This document shows positions 43,665-53,040 of a stretch of DNA of 64,000 nucleotides, piece after piece. The DNA lies in assembly GCA_937907025.1 (NCBI GenBank), contig CALESJ010000022.1:53476-117475 (forward strand), read 5' to 3'. Below the pieces are notes generated by a model. It was not told where the DNA came from, did no database searches, and saw nothing but the letters and a program-made list of their open reading frames with translations. The position numbers were made by a program, and so were the translations under genes. Source of the stretch: an uncultured Faecalibacterium sp. GTDB lineage: Bacteria > Bacillota > Clostridia > Oscillospirales > Ruminococcaceae. Position 1 is the stretch's first letter. Every line of letters starts with the position of its first letter.

Positions 43665-44174
43665 ATGGCAAACAAAGTGCTGATCAGCAACGAGCAAAAC
43701 GCCGTCAAAGTTCCGTCTGGGCTGCGGATTCTGATTCGCCGCAGCTGCAACGCGGTATTAAATTATGAAAAGTTTGACGGCCCTGCCGAGATCAGTGTCA
43801 CCTTCGTGGATAATGACCGCATCCATGAGCTGAACAAGCAGTATCGCAACAAGGACAGCGCCACCGATGTGTTGAGCTTTCCCATGGGCGAAAACGGCAA
43901 CTATGATATTGACGAAGACAACGGCTGCAAGATTTTGGGCGATATCGTCATTTCCATGCAGCGTGCTATGGAACAGGCCGAACTGTACGGCCATTCTTTG
44001 CAGCGGGAAGTCGCTTACCTGACCGTACATTCCATGCTTCACCTGCTTGGCTACGACCACGAAACCAGCGGTTTGGAAGCTGTTCGCATGCGGGAAAAAG
44101 AGGAGGCCGTTCTGCTTCAGCTCGGCCTGCCCCGTACCGTTTCTTACACCAACGATGAGATCCTGTACGAATGA
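43665..44174 (+). CDS. ybeY: Endoribonuclease YbeY
   Basis: Single-strand endoribonuclease for 16S rRNA maturation and ribosome quality control. The product is 169 residues with the zinc motif HSMLHLLGYDH (three His) and the ATDVLSFP motif. ATG with AGGAGG upstream. The stop overlaps dgkA as ATGA. Confidence 0.97.
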   Translation: MANKVLISNEQNAVKVPSGLRILIRRSCNAVLNYEKFDGPAEISVTFVDNDRIHELNKQYRNKDSATDVLSFPMGENGNYDIDEDNGCKILGDIVISMQRAMEQAELYGHSLQREVAYLTVHSMLHLLGYDHETSGLEAVRMREKEEAVLLQLGLPRTVSYTNDEILYE

Positions 44175-44686
44175 AAATACAATCTGACCTCGCGCGCTTT
44201 GGGCGCGGCTTTGTGTACGCGCTCAACGGCATCCGTGCCGCCATTCAGGAAGAGCGCAATTTCCGCTTTCACCTGTGTGCGGCCGTGTATGCGTATGCGG
44301 CCGCCTTTCTGGCCGGTCTGGATGCTGTCGGATACGCGCTGCTGGCCTTGTGCGTCTTCGCGGTGATGGCCATGGAATTGATGAATTCCGCCATTGAACG
44401 TGCGGTGGACAAGCCTGATACCGAACACTGGTGGAGCGCCGGTGCCGCCAAGGATATGGCCGCCGGCGGCGTGCTGATCACGGCGATCGGTGCTCTGTGC
44501 GTCGGTGTCTGTCTGTTTGCCAACGAACATGCACTCAAAGCAATCTGGCGCGGTGTGACCACCAGTCCGCTGACCATCCTGCTGTGGATTGCCTCTCTGG
44601 TCGCCGCCTATCTGTTTACATTCCGCTATGGCAATACAAAAGAGAAAGGGAATACCCAACATGCCCAGAACTCAGAACAAGCATGA
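44171..44686 (+). CDS. dgkA: Diacylglycerol/undecaprenol kinase
   Basis: The product is 171 residues with three main helices plus one extra at the C-terminus (about 137-153). It has the signature NSAIERAVD (Glu and Asn of the active site) and ERNFRFH. In Firmicutes the enzyme phosphorylates undecaprenol for cell-wall lipid recycling. It is longer than the usual 120-130 residues because of the C-terminal helix. Overlaps ybeY and era. Confidence 0.92.
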   Translation: MKIQSDLARFGRGFVYALNGIRAAIQEERNFRFHLCAAVYAYAAAFLAGLDAVGYALLALCVFAVMAMELMNSAIERAVDKPDTEHWWSAGAAKDMAAGGVLITAIGALCVGVCLFANEHALKAIWRGVTTSPLTILLWIASLVAAYLFTFRYGNTKEKGNTQHAQNSEQA

Positions 44687-45584
44687 ACAACCGCAGACCA
44701 GCAGCGTTTTTGTGGCTTTGGTCGGCCGTCCCAATGTGGGCAAGTCCAGCCTGACCAACACGCTGGTAGGGGAAAAGGTCGCCATCGTGACCAAAAAGCC
44801 CCAGACCACCCGCAGCCGCATCACCGGTGTGATTACCAAAGGGCCCGTGCAGTATGTTCTGATGGACACGCCGGGCATTCACACCCCGCGCAACAAGCTG
44901 GACGCCCGCATGACCCAGACAGCTGCCGCCAGCGTCAAGGATGTGGACGTCACCATGATGCTGTTTGAACCCTCCGGAGAGCTGACTGAATCCGAAACCA
45001 CCATGATTGAGGCCTTGCGCAAATCGGGCCCCGCCATTGCCGTAATCAACAAGGTGGACCTTCTGCGCGGCTTTGAAGAACTGGAAGCCCGCAAGCAGCA
45101 GATTCAGTCCATGGGGGTCTTTGACTCCGTGTGGACGATTTCCGCCAAGGATGGCACCGGCTGCGAAGAACTGCTGGAAACGCTGAAACAATATGCCACC
45201 CCGGGCCCCCATTACTTTGACGACGACGCTTTCACCGATATGCCCGAAAAGGAACTGGTCGCGGAACTGATCCGGGAAAAACTGCTGCTGTTTATGCGGG
45301 ACGAAGTGCCCCATGGCGTGGCCGTCACGGTGGAAAGCTTCAAGGAGCGCCCCGATAAGGACCTGATCGACATTTCGGTGGAAATCTGCTGTGAGCGCAA
45401 AAGCCACAAGGGGATGATCATCGGAAAAGGCGGTCAGATGCTGAAAAAAATCGCCAGTGCTGCCCGCACCGACTGCGAGGAGCTGCTTGGCACCCATATC
45501 AATCTGCAGTGCTGGGTGAAAGTCCGGGAAGGCTGGCGTGACAGCGAGCGACTTCTGGATGACCTGGGCTTTGCCAAACCGTAA
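44661..45584 (+). CDS. era: Ribosome assembly GTPase Era
   Basis: The product is 307 residues. GTPase domain with GRPNVGKS, DTPG and NKVD, then a KH domain (GMIIGKGGQMLKKI) that binds the 3' end of 16S rRNA. ATG 44661 lies inside dgkA (26-base overlap), with AAAGGG upstream. The phoH-ybeY-dgkA-era order is the classic Firmicute cluster (a cdd gene is missing between dgkA and era). Confidence 0.97.
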   Translation: MPRTQNKHEQPQTSSVFVALVGRPNVGKSSLTNTLVGEKVAIVTKKPQTTRSRITGVITKGPVQYVLMDTPGIHTPRNKLDARMTQTAAASVKDVDVTMMLFEPSGELTESETTMIEALRKSGPAIAVINKVDLLRGFEELEARKQQIQSMGVFDSVWTISAKDGTGCEELLETLKQYATPGPHYFDDDAFTDMPEKELVAELIREKLLLFMRDEVPHGVAVTVESFKERPDKDLIDISVEICCERKSHKGMIIGKGGQMLKKIASAARTDCEELLGTHINLQCWVKVREGWRDSERLLDDLGFAKP

Positions 45585-45698
45585 CCTATGGGGATGGCTG
45601 AAGCCGGCTGTAAACTGATGACCCTGTCTTTGAGATAATTTGTTTTAGAGCAAGCAACAGACTAGCTTCTTAATTGACAAATGTGGTATAATGGCTAC

Positions 45699-45825
45699 GA
45701 GGAAATCAACATACCGCTATATGTTAAGGGGCAAAATAGATTGTCATAAAAGGCCAACTAATTTGTCATAAAGAGTACATATAGAGAGTAGCGTTGAGGA
45801 AACCCTCGCGCTGCTCTTTTTTTGT
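45699..45825 (+). ncRNA. Possible small RNA
   Basis: An extended -10 box (ending at 45692) and a rho-independent terminator bracket about 125 bases with no coding frame of note. The -35 box is poor. A short unknown transcript is plausible, not proven. Confidence 0.4.
45785..45825 (+). terminator. Terminator in the era-yqzL gap
   Basis: GAGTAGCG..GAGG and CCTCGCGCTGCTC form an imperfect stem with an AAA loop, followed by seven T. Confidence 0.75.
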
Positions 45826-46274
45826 TGTGCGAAAGGGGAAGGGAACAAAATTCTCTTAGTATTCCGATACCCAGCTCGCAGCACCCGCCGGGCAGAGCGA
45901 GACGAACATCGGAACAGTCAAATAAATTCTCGATTGTTCGATAAATAAACTCTGCGAGAAGGCCCGCAAAGAACAACAACTATCCTGGCATTTTCTCCAA
46001 CACATCTCCCGGAAGACCCACCGCCTCCCGGCAGCAAGGTGCAAAAACACCAGGTCTACATAATACTCGCTCATCTCACGAGCATTTCCATGGGCCTTCT
46101 TTTTCTCCTCAACCTCTCTCGAACATGACAAATTTCTTGCCCTTCGTGACAAATTGCTTTGCCCCGGAACATATAAAAATTCCTGCTCCGCATTGACCCG
46201 GTTGGACAACTTTTCCGTATAAGGTACCGTACAATGGATGGTACATTCAATTCAAGGAAAAGAGGTGCCGGTTT

Positions 46275-46484
46275 ATGCAGCAGGACCCGTCCGATTATGC
46301 CACCCATGAATGGGCTGTGTTTGCCCAGACGGGCAGTATTTATGATTATTTGAGCTACAAGACCCGGCAATCCCGCGCGCCGGGCGGGAAAGGGGAGTCC
46401 GATGCAGATCGCAACGACCGGCCTGGTTCTTCGCCAGGTCAAAGTGGGCGAGGCAGATCAGATCCTGACCCTTCTGACACCTGA
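46275..46484 (+). CDS. yqzL: YqzL-family small protein
   Basis: The product is 69 residues. The core WAVFAQTGSIYDYLSYK matches the YqzL family pattern (W..F..TG....YL.YK), which sits just before recO in Bacillus. AGAGGTG upstream of ATG 46275. The frame runs 83 bases into recO, giving a Gly/Asp/Ser-rich tail. Function unknown; the position supports it. Confidence 0.82.
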   Translation: MQQDPSDYATHEWAVFAQTGSIYDYLSYKTRQSRAPGGKGESDADRNDRPGSSPGQSGRGRSDPDPSDT

Positions 46485-47145
46485 CCGCGGTGTTATCTCC
46501 GCCTCCGCAAAAGGTAGTCTGCGGCTGAAAAACAAGCTGTTCAGTGCCTGCGGCCTGTTTTGCTATTCGGAATTCACCATCACCATCGGCCGCAGCAGCA
46601 ACTTCATCGACACCGCCGCCGTCAAAAAGGTGTTTCATGGCCTCGGCCGTTCGGTGGAAGGTACAGCGCTGGCTGTTTATCTGGCCGAGGTAGCCATCGT
46701 TCTGGCACCGGAACCACCGGAAGCCGAACAGCTTCTGCGTCTGACGCTTAACACGCTGTACATGATCAGCGAGGCCAAACGCCCGCTGCGGCAGCTGAAA
46801 GCCATTTACGAGATGCGCGCCATGTGCCTGGCCGGCTACATGCCGCGTATTTTGGCCTGTGACGCCTGCGGCCGGTACGATGGTATGGATTTTTACCTGG
46901 ATACCGTCGGCGGCGGTTTGCTGTGTGCCGAATGTGCCGCCAAAGCGAACCGGACCCCGAATCTGGATGCAGGCGCCCTGTACGCGCTGCGTCATATCTG
47001 CCTGGCCGAGGATGCCAAACTTTTCAATTTCACCCTGACGGAAACCAGTACCAAGCGTCTGGGCACCGTGTGTGAAAAATATCTTCTGGCCAATCTGGAC
47101 CACGGCCTGAAAAGCCTGGATTTTTTAAAAACCGTTTTGGAATGA
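46402..47145 (+). CDS. recO: DNA repair protein RecO
   Basis: Recombination mediator that loads RecA at gaps with RecR. The product is 247 residues: N-terminal OB fold (TTGLVLRQVKVGEADQI), helical middle, and a four-cysteine zinc site (CDAC at about 154; CAEC at about 176). ATG 46402 with AAAGGGGAG upstream, inside yqzL. Confidence 0.95.
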   Translation: MQIATTGLVLRQVKVGEADQILTLLTPDRGVISASAKGSLRLKNKLFSACGLFCYSEFTITIGRSSNFIDTAAVKKVFHGLGRSVEGTALAVYLAEVAIVLAPEPPEAEQLLRLTLNTLYMISEAKRPLRQLKAIYEMRAMCLAGYMPRILACDACGRYDGMDFYLDTVGGGLLCAECAAKANRTPNLDAGALYALRHICLAEDAKLFNFTLTETSTKRLGTVCEKYLLANLDHGLKSLDFLKTVLE

Positions 47146-47173
47146 CCAAGAGCAAGGAGTAGAACCCTCACCC

Positions 47174-49549
47174 ATGGACTTTTCGTATAAGACCACTCTG
47201 GAGCTGGATAAAATCATTGCCCGCGCCGTGGACCTGTGCGCCTGCCAGGAAACCAAGGAGCAGATGCGAAACATCCAGCCGTTTATGACCCCCGAAGAAG
47301 AGCGTTATGAGCTGACCAAGACTAACGCCATCAACAGCCTGCTCATCAAAAACGGCAGTCCCCGTTTCGGCGCCGTCAGCGGTGCAAAGCGGATTGCCGC
47401 CCATGCCGTCAAAGGCGGTATCCTCTCGATGGGAGAACTGCTGGAAATCGCCGCCACTCTGCGCAACTTTCAGGGGCTGAGCCAATGGTACGGCATGACT
47501 GAGCATGACCCGATGCCCACTGATGACCTCTTCTTTGCGCTGGCTCCCCAGCCGCAGCTGGAAAAGCAGATCACCGACAGCATTCTTTCCCCGGAGGAAA
47601 TTGCCGACACAGCCAGTATCGCCCTGCGTGACTTGCGCCGCAAGATCCGCGCCACCGAGGATTCCATCCGTACCAAGCTGGATTCCATCATCAAGAATTC
47701 TACCACCAACAAATTCCTGCAGGATGCGGTGGTCACGCTGCGCAACGGGCGCTATGTGGTGCCTGTTCGCGCCGAATACCGCGGCGAAGTGGGCGGCGTC
47801 ATTCACGACGTTTCCTCCACCGGTGCCACTGTGTTTGTGGAGCCCACCGCCGTTGTGGAAGCCAACGCCAAGATCATGCAGCTGCATGCCCAGGAGCAGG
47901 AAGAGATCACCCGGATTCTTTCCGCCTTTTCCGCCCAGGTCGGCTCCCTGGAACCGCAGTTTTCGTACAGTTATGACGCCATGCTTTCCATCGACCTGCT
48001 GCTGGCCAAAGCACGTCTGGCCGTGGAGCAGAATGCTTTCATGCCCCAGGTCAGCGACACCTGCCGCTTCTCGCTGAAAAAGGCCCGTCACCCACTGATC
48101 GATAAAAAGAAAGTTGTCCCCATCGATATTGCCCTGGGGGATGAATACGATACCCTGGTCATCACCGGTCCCAACACCGGCGGCAAAACTGTCAGCCTGA
48201 AGACCGCCGGCCTGCTCAATGCCATGGCCCAGTACGGTTTTCTGATTCCGGCCCATGAGAGCAGCTCCGTCTGCTGCATGCAGGAATATCTGGTGGATAT
48301 CGGTGACGAGCAAAGCATTGAACAGAGCCTTTCTACCTTCTCCGGCCATATGAAGCGCATCACCGAAATTTTGCAGCTGGCCGGACCGGATACGCTGACC
48401 CTGCTGGACGAGCTTGGGGCCGGTACAGACCCCGCCGAAGGCGCTGCGCTGGCAGTCAGCATTCTGGAAAAGCTGCGCCGCGCCGGTACGCTGCTGATGG
48501 CAACCACCCACTATGCCGAACTGAAAGTCTACGCGCTGGAAACCCCGGGTGTGGTCAATGCCAGCTGTGAATTCAATGTCGAAAGTCTGATGCCCACTTA
48601 CAGGCTCAGCGTGGGCGTGCCGGGCAAATCCAACGCCTTCCTCATCAGTGCCAAACTGGGCATTCCGGAGGATGTCATTGATGCTGCCCGTGCGCATATG
48701 TCCAACGACGATAAGCGGCTGGACAGTGTTCTGGCCCAGCTGGACGATATGAAACTGCGCCTGAAAAAGGCAGAAGACGAGGCCGAAGAGGCCAAGCATC
48801 AGGCAGAAAATGCCCTGGAAAGCGCCAAAAAGGAGCGGGATGCCCTTATTCAGCGCGGGGAGGAAGAGCTGGAAAATGCCCGCAAACAGGCGCGGGATAT
48901 GATCCAGAAAGTTCAGAACGATGCGTACGCCCTGACCGATGAGCTGCGCCGCCTGCAGAAAGATGAGAAGGCCAGCGCCGCCCAGAGAGCAGTCCGTGCC
49001 CGGGAGATTGCCCGCAAGGACACCGAAAATCTTCTGGCAGACGCTAAATCCCGCAAACCGGTGGCTGAATATGTCCCGCTGAAGGAAGTCAAGGTCGGAC
49101 AGGAAGTTGTGATCGCCGATCTGAACCAGACCGCTGTGGTCATGGCCCGCCCGGACCGAGATGGCCTGGTGGAGGTCCGCGCCGGTATTCTGAAAACCAA
49201 GGTACCGCTGTCCGGCCTGAAAGCCCCCGATAAGATGCAGAAAAAATCCCGCCAGCCGCAGACACCCCGCACTCACACCCGTGTGCAGCTGGACCACGAC
49301 CGCAAGGCAAGCCTGGAACTGAATCTGCTTGGGTATACAGTGGAAGAGGCCATCGGTGAAGTGGACCGTTTTCTGGATGGCGCCGTTATGCGCGGTCAGC
49401 ACACGGTCTATATCATCCATGGGCTCGGTACCGGTGCGCTCCGTGCCGGTATTCAAAAACATCTGCGCACCCACCGTCAGGTCAAGAGTTTCCGTCTGGG
49501 AGGCTATGGAGAAGGCGGCAGCGGTGTGACCGTTGTGGAACTGAAATAA
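47174..49549 (+). CDS. mutS2: Endonuclease MutS2
   Basis: The product is 791 residues. MutS-like core with Walker A GPNTGGKT, Walker B LLDELGAGTDP, then a long coiled-coil (about 520-640) and a C-terminal Smr nuclease domain (LNLLGYTVEEAI... HGLGTGALR). It lacks the mismatch-recognition domain of MutS. It suppresses recombination and rescues collided ribosomes in Firmicutes. ATG 47174 with AAGGAGT upstream. Confidence 0.97.
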   Translation: MDFSYKTTLELDKIIARAVDLCACQETKEQMRNIQPFMTPEEERYELTKTNAINSLLIKNGSPRFGAVSGAKRIAAHAVKGGILSMGELLEIAATLRNFQGLSQWYGMTEHDPMPTDDLFFALAPQPQLEKQITDSILSPEEIADTASIALRDLRRKIRATEDSIRTKLDSIIKNSTTNKFLQDAVVTLRNGRYVVPVRAEYRGEVGGVIHDVSSTGATVFVEPTAVVEANAKIMQLHAQEQEEITRILSAFSAQVGSLEPQFSYSYDAMLSIDLLLAKARLAVEQNAFMPQVSDTCRFSLKKARHPLIDKKKVVPIDIALGDEYDTLVITGPNTGGKTVSLKTAGLLNAMAQYGFLIPAHESSSVCCMQEYLVDIGDEQSIEQSLSTFSGHMKRITEILQLAGPDTLTLLDELGAGTDPAEGAALAVSILEKLRRAGTLLMATTHYAELKVYALETPGVVNASCEFNVESLMPTYRLSVGVPGKSNAFLISAKLGIPEDVIDAARAHMSNDDKRLDSVLAQLDDMKLRLKKAEDEAEEAKHQAENALESAKKERDALIQRGEEELENARKQARDMIQKVQNDAYALTDELRRLQKDEKASAAQRAVRAREIARKDTENLLADAKSRKPVAEYVPLKEVKVGQEVVIADLNQTAVVMARPDRDGLVEVRAGILKTKVPLSGLKAPDKMQKKSRQPQTPRTHTRVQLDHDRKASLELNLLGYTVEEAIGEVDRFLDGAVMRGQHTVYIIHGLGTGALRAGIQKHLRTHRQVKSFRLGGYGEGGSGVTVVELK

Positions 49550-49612
49550 TGTAGACCCGCACCGCAGCGGGGAATATTGCATGCATGGCATAAAGAAAGG
49601 ATGGCCTCAGAC

Positions 49613-50554
49613 ATGCAGGATGATTATATTCGATCACGCGGATTTGCTTTGACCCTGGCACGCCGTGCCGTAAACGATCTGCGCCGGGATGAATTCCGCC
49701 AGCTTCGCAACTATGTAGACCTTTGCCAGGCCCTGGCACAAAAAACAAAATACAGCAGCTTTTTCGTCCAGGCACAGCAGGTGCTTCAGCAGGCAGACAG
49801 TCTGTATTATACGCTGATACGCTGTCTTTTGGACCGTGTCGACAATGAACAATTGTGCGCATTCGGCGTCAATTTCGGTTTGGGCGGCATCGTGTACGGT
49901 GCGGCCCACATGAAAGAGGAAATCGAAAGCACCGGTCGCCCCGCTGCCTGGCTCAATACAGCAAACTGTGCTTCGCTCCAACTGGAAAAGGCTGTCAGTG
50001 ATGCAGAAGAAGCCGGAAAGTATGTGTGGGTCCTTTACGCACAGGATGTTACTGCGCTGCAAAGCGCCATTGCCCTGACCCGGCGTCATCCTTTTGCTGC
50101 TTTCCTGCTGGTGGTTTCACCGGCACTGATTCTTTCCATTCCTGTGGAAAGCTTTGACGGCTGCCGCAATCTCAGTATCTGGCTTTTGCTGCTTGCTCCT
50201 GTTCTGGAACCGGAAACCATCGAGGCCGCACAGGCATTGCGCGAACGCAAGATGCTGTTCGGTTTTGCCGTTCTGCTCAAGGAGGAGGACGTGGCAGTGG
50301 CCATAAACCCTGAATGGCTGCAGGAAATGTCCCGCTGGGCGCCATTCTGCCTGTACGCCCGTATGCCGGGCATGAAAACGCAGACCGCACAGCAACTACG
50401 CCGGTGTGTGGTGCACAGCCGAACAGAATCGGCTACCCCCTTGCTGGTGTTTGACTGGGACGGCGACTTGCACATCATCAATAAGAGCGTTTCCGACCAG
50501 GCTGTGGTGGGGGCCCCCATCGATGCCGATTTACCTTTCCCGTTTTCCAGGTAA
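49613..50554 (+). CDS. Conserved hypothetical protein
   Basis: The product is 313 residues. The N-terminal 100 residues are helical and charged, followed by alternating beta/alpha segments with hydrophobic strands (FLLVVSPALILSIPV; IWLLLLAPVLEPE; FGFAVLL). The shape suggests an alpha/beta barrel-like fold, but no catalytic motif is clear. Six cysteines are scattered. The start at 49613 has AAAGG 13 bases upstream; ATG 49601 touches the site and is less likely. It follows mutS2 and has a terminator. I do not recognise it. Confidence 0.7.
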   Translation: MQDDYIRSRGFALTLARRAVNDLRRDEFRQLRNYVDLCQALAQKTKYSSFFVQAQQVLQQADSLYYTLIRCLLDRVDNEQLCAFGVNFGLGGIVYGAAHMKEEIESTGRPAAWLNTANCASLQLEKAVSDAEEAGKYVWVLYAQDVTALQSAIALTRRHPFAAFLLVVSPALILSIPVESFDGCRNLSIWLLLLAPVLEPETIEAAQALRERKMLFGFAVLLKEEDVAVAINPEWLQEMSRWAPFCLYARMPGMKTQTAQQLRRCVVHSRTESATPLLVFDWDGDLHIINKSVSDQAVVGAPIDADLPFPFSR

Positions 50555-50570
50555 CTTTTCTTATAAAACA

Positions 50571-50624
50571 AACACTCCCGCAGCACCGACAGGCGATCCT
50601 GTCCGGCTGCGGGAGTGTTTTTTA
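50571..50624 (+). terminator. Strong terminator
   Basis: AACACTCCCGCAGC (50571-50584) pairs with GCTGCGGGAGTGTT, then T-run. It closes the hypothetical gene and faces the TetR gene's end. Confidence 0.9.
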
Positions 50625-51200
50625 TTGTGCTTTTCTTTGTTCCGATGCCGTACTGCCATCCAGCAATTCGTGCAGCGGATTGTCGTCGTGCAGGGCCAGC
50701 AGATACCGCGTTTCCTGCGAAAGCTCCTTTTCCATTCCGCCGCGCACCCACGGCATCAGCACGCCCATGGCAGCGCCGGCCAGAAACTGCGATAAAAATT
50801 CCAGTTCATCCGTGCGCATATTGGGCCGGCATTCGCTCAGGCGCTGATGGTAATATTTCTGCATAAAATCGTATATGTATTCAGAAAGACTGTTCTGCCC
50901 ATTGTAGGACAAAGCGTTCTCATAGAACACCTTGTTCTGACGGAAATACTCTTCCAGTCCGATCAGGATGGATTGCCAGCTTCCATACTGTGTATGCTCG
51001 AACAGGAACGGTGTCACACCCGTCTGGAAGTACCATGTCACAAGATCATATTTATCGGCAAAATGATAATAAAAGGTATTTCTGCCGACACCGGCCTTCT
51101 CAACAATATCGTTTACCGAGATTTTCTCCAGCGGCATAGTCAACATCAGTTGCTGCAGGCTTTGCGCCAGCAGAAGCTTGGTTTGGCTGGTCTTGGGCAT
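50622..51200 (-). CDS. TetR-family transcriptional regulator
   Basis: The product is 192 residues. N-terminal helix-turn-helix (about 20-48, ISVNDIVEKAGVGRNTFYYHFADK) and a ligand-binding helical part of the DhaS-like class. ATG 51200 with AAGGAG upstream. Divergent from the radical SAM gene across 275 bases, which is the usual arrangement when the regulator controls its neighbour. An AT-rich stretch (about 51249-51275, TATATATTATACC) is a possible operator. Confidence 0.92.
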   Translation of the reverse strand: MPKTSQTKLLLAQSLQQLMLTMPLEKISVNDIVEKAGVGRNTFYYHFADKYDLVTWYFQTGVTPFLFEHTQYGSWQSILIGLEEYFRQNKVFYENALSYNGQNSLSEYIYDFMQKYYHQRLSECRPNMRTDELEFLSQFLAGAAMGVLMPWVRGGMEKELSQETRYLLALHDDNPLHELLDGSTASEQRKAQ

Positions 51201-51474
51201 GGCAGGGTTCTCCTTCCGAGGGGGGGACAAAGAGGCGGATACAATGAAAAATAATTGTATATATTATACCATATTTTTGAAAAAAAAAAAGAGGGTTGCC
51301 AAGGTTTACCCTGCCAAAACTGAGGGGCGAAAACGGTCGTTTTTTGAACAAATCTCCCGTTTTGACCATATACATTGAATTGCCCTGCGCGCTAAAATAG
51401 GCGTAGAAATGGAGGGTGTGTCGTTGCCGCGGGCAACAGCACACCATCGCTTTTTCTGAAAAGGAGAGATGGTT

Positions 51475-52866
51475 ATGCCGACCAATAAGATTGTACACGC
51501 AGCACAGCGCGCGGCGTTCAGTGCTGCCATTGATGCAACCATCCATGCGGTGCGTGGGAAAGGCACCGACAAGATGGCTGAAAATGCCCTGAAACTGATT
51601 GACCTGGGCGAGCCCCTGCTGAAAGACCGTTACCCTGCCAGTGCCTTTGACGCAGCGCGCAAGCTCGTCCAGGACCCCAACGGCAAGTGGATGCAGTTTG
51701 CTTACCGGGCCATCAATGAAATTGACCCCAATGTCCTGAAGATGAACGTGCTGAACCTCGTGTTTGAAGGCATGCTCAGCGGTTACAACCAGGTTTGCGA
51801 GCTTCGTAAGAAGTATGACTGCAACATGCCCTGGATTCTGCTGTTTGACCCCACTTCCGCCTGCAACCTGCACTGCAAGGGCTGCTGGGCTGCAGAATAC
51901 GGCAACCGCCTGAACCTGAGCTACGATGACATGGACCGCATCGTAACCGAGGGCGAAGAGCTGGGTATCCACTGGTACATGATGACCGGCGGCGAGCCGA
52001 TGTGCCGCAAGGATGATATCCTGAAGCTGGCCGAAAAGCATCAGACCTCCGTGTTCCATCTGTTCACCAACGGTACGCTGATTGATGATGACTTCTGCGA
52101 AGCCGTCAAGAAGGTCGGCAACATGGCGTTCTTCCTGTCTGTGGAAGGCATTGAGGATGCCACCGATGACCGCCGCGGCGAGGGCGTGTTCAAGAAGGTC
52201 ATGCATGCCATGGACCTGATGAAACAGCACGGCCTGCTGTTCGGCACCTCGATCTGCTACACCAGCGCCAACTACAAGGCCGTTACCAGCGATGAATTCA
52301 TGGATATGCTGATTGACCACGGCGTCCGCTTCAACTGGTACTTCCATTACATGCCCATCGGCGCCGGCGCCAGTGTTGACCTGATGCTCAACCATGAACA
52401 GCGCGAATACATGTACCATCGTGTGCGTGAGATCCGCGGCCTGACCGGCGGCAAGCCGATCTTCTGCATCGACTTCCAGAACGACGGTGAGTATGTGGAT
52501 GGCTGCATCGCTGGCGGCCGTCAGTATGCCCATATCAACCCCAACGGTGATGTGGAACCCTGCGTCTTCATTCATTACTCCGGCGCCAACATCCATGAAA
52601 AGTCCCTGCTGGAATGCCTGCAGCAGCCGCTGTTCAAGGAATATCACAAGGGTCAGCCGTTCAATAAGAACCATCTGCGTCCCTGCCCGATGCTGGAGAA
52701 CCCGGAATTCCTGGCCGGCATGGTCGAACGCAGCGGCGCTCACAGCACCGACCTGGAAAAGCCTGAATCCACTTCCGATGTGTATCGTCGCTGCAAGCCG
52801 TACGCGGACCAGTGGACTCCCACGGCAGATAAGCTGTGGAAAGAAGATCACCCCGACAAGAACTGA
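51475..52866 (+). CDS. Radical SAM enzyme with SPASM-like C-terminus
   Basis: The product is 463 residues. A helical N-terminus of about 115 residues precedes the radical SAM core with CxxxCxxC at Cys130, 134 and 137 (ACNLHCKGC) and GGEP. Conserved cysteines further on (DGCIAGG, VEPCVFIH, LRPCPML) fit auxiliary iron-sulphur ligands. No signal peptide. The start at 51475 has AAGGAG 8 bases upstream; ATG 51469 is too close. Its substrate is not evident. The divergent TetR regulator suggests inducible expression. Confidence 0.87.
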   Translation: MPTNKIVHAAQRAAFSAAIDATIHAVRGKGTDKMAENALKLIDLGEPLLKDRYPASAFDAARKLVQDPNGKWMQFAYRAINEIDPNVLKMNVLNLVFEGMLSGYNQVCELRKKYDCNMPWILLFDPTSACNLHCKGCWAAEYGNRLNLSYDDMDRIVTEGEELGIHWYMMTGGEPMCRKDDILKLAEKHQTSVFHLFTNGTLIDDDFCEAVKKVGNMAFFLSVEGIEDATDDRRGEGVFKKVMHAMDLMKQHGLLFGTSICYTSANYKAVTSDEFMDMLIDHGVRFNWYFHYMPIGAGASVDLMLNHEQREYMYHRVREIRGLTGGKPIFCIDFQNDGEYVDGCIAGGRQYAHINPNGDVEPCVFIHYSGANIHEKSLLECLQQPLFKEYHKGQPFNKNHLRPCPMLENPEFLAGMVERSGAHSTDLEKPESTSDVYRRCKPYADQWTPTADKLWKEDHPDKN

Positions 52867-52907
52867 TTCTTTCACCCGTAGCACTCCCGTATTACCCTAA
52901 TATAGAA

Positions 52908-52955
52908 CAAAGCGCCCTGTCATGGCCCAACCGCCTGACAGGGCGCTTTGCTTTT
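52908..52955 (+). terminator. Terminator after the radical SAM gene
   Basis: AAAGCGCCCTGTCA pairs with TGACAGGGCGCTTT (14 pairs), followed by GCTTTT. Confidence 0.88.
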
Positions 52956-53040
52956 GCCCTGGCGTGTTTTGCGCATTTTCTCGTCCGCCGAGTCATACAC
53001 TTGGTATATCAGCGAAAAGGGGAAAGGGCGGTGCCGCAGG

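Larger units (their letters stand above)
45585..46274. other. 690-base gap between era and yqzL
   Basis: No convincing gene. It has lower GC than its surroundings, an extended -10 promoter (TGTGGTATAAT at 45682-45692), two copies of TTGTCATAAA (45739 and 45763 regions) and a terminator hairpin (45785-45825). The remaining part (45830-46250) has short minus-strand frames (such as 45856-46209) without family features; they could be a decayed gene. Confidence 0.6.

Noticed and set aside
45856..46209. 117-residue minus-strand frame in the era-yqzL gap
   Set aside because: No ribosome site, no domain, odd Cys/Trp/Arg composition; at best a decayed gene.
47168..49591. 807-residue open frame opposite mutS2
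   Set aside because: Antisense of a complete mutS2 gene; no ribosome site and no domain pattern.
51274..51292. Long A-run as a sequencing problem or frameshift
   Set aside because: It lies in a non-coding divergent promoter region, so no gene is affected.
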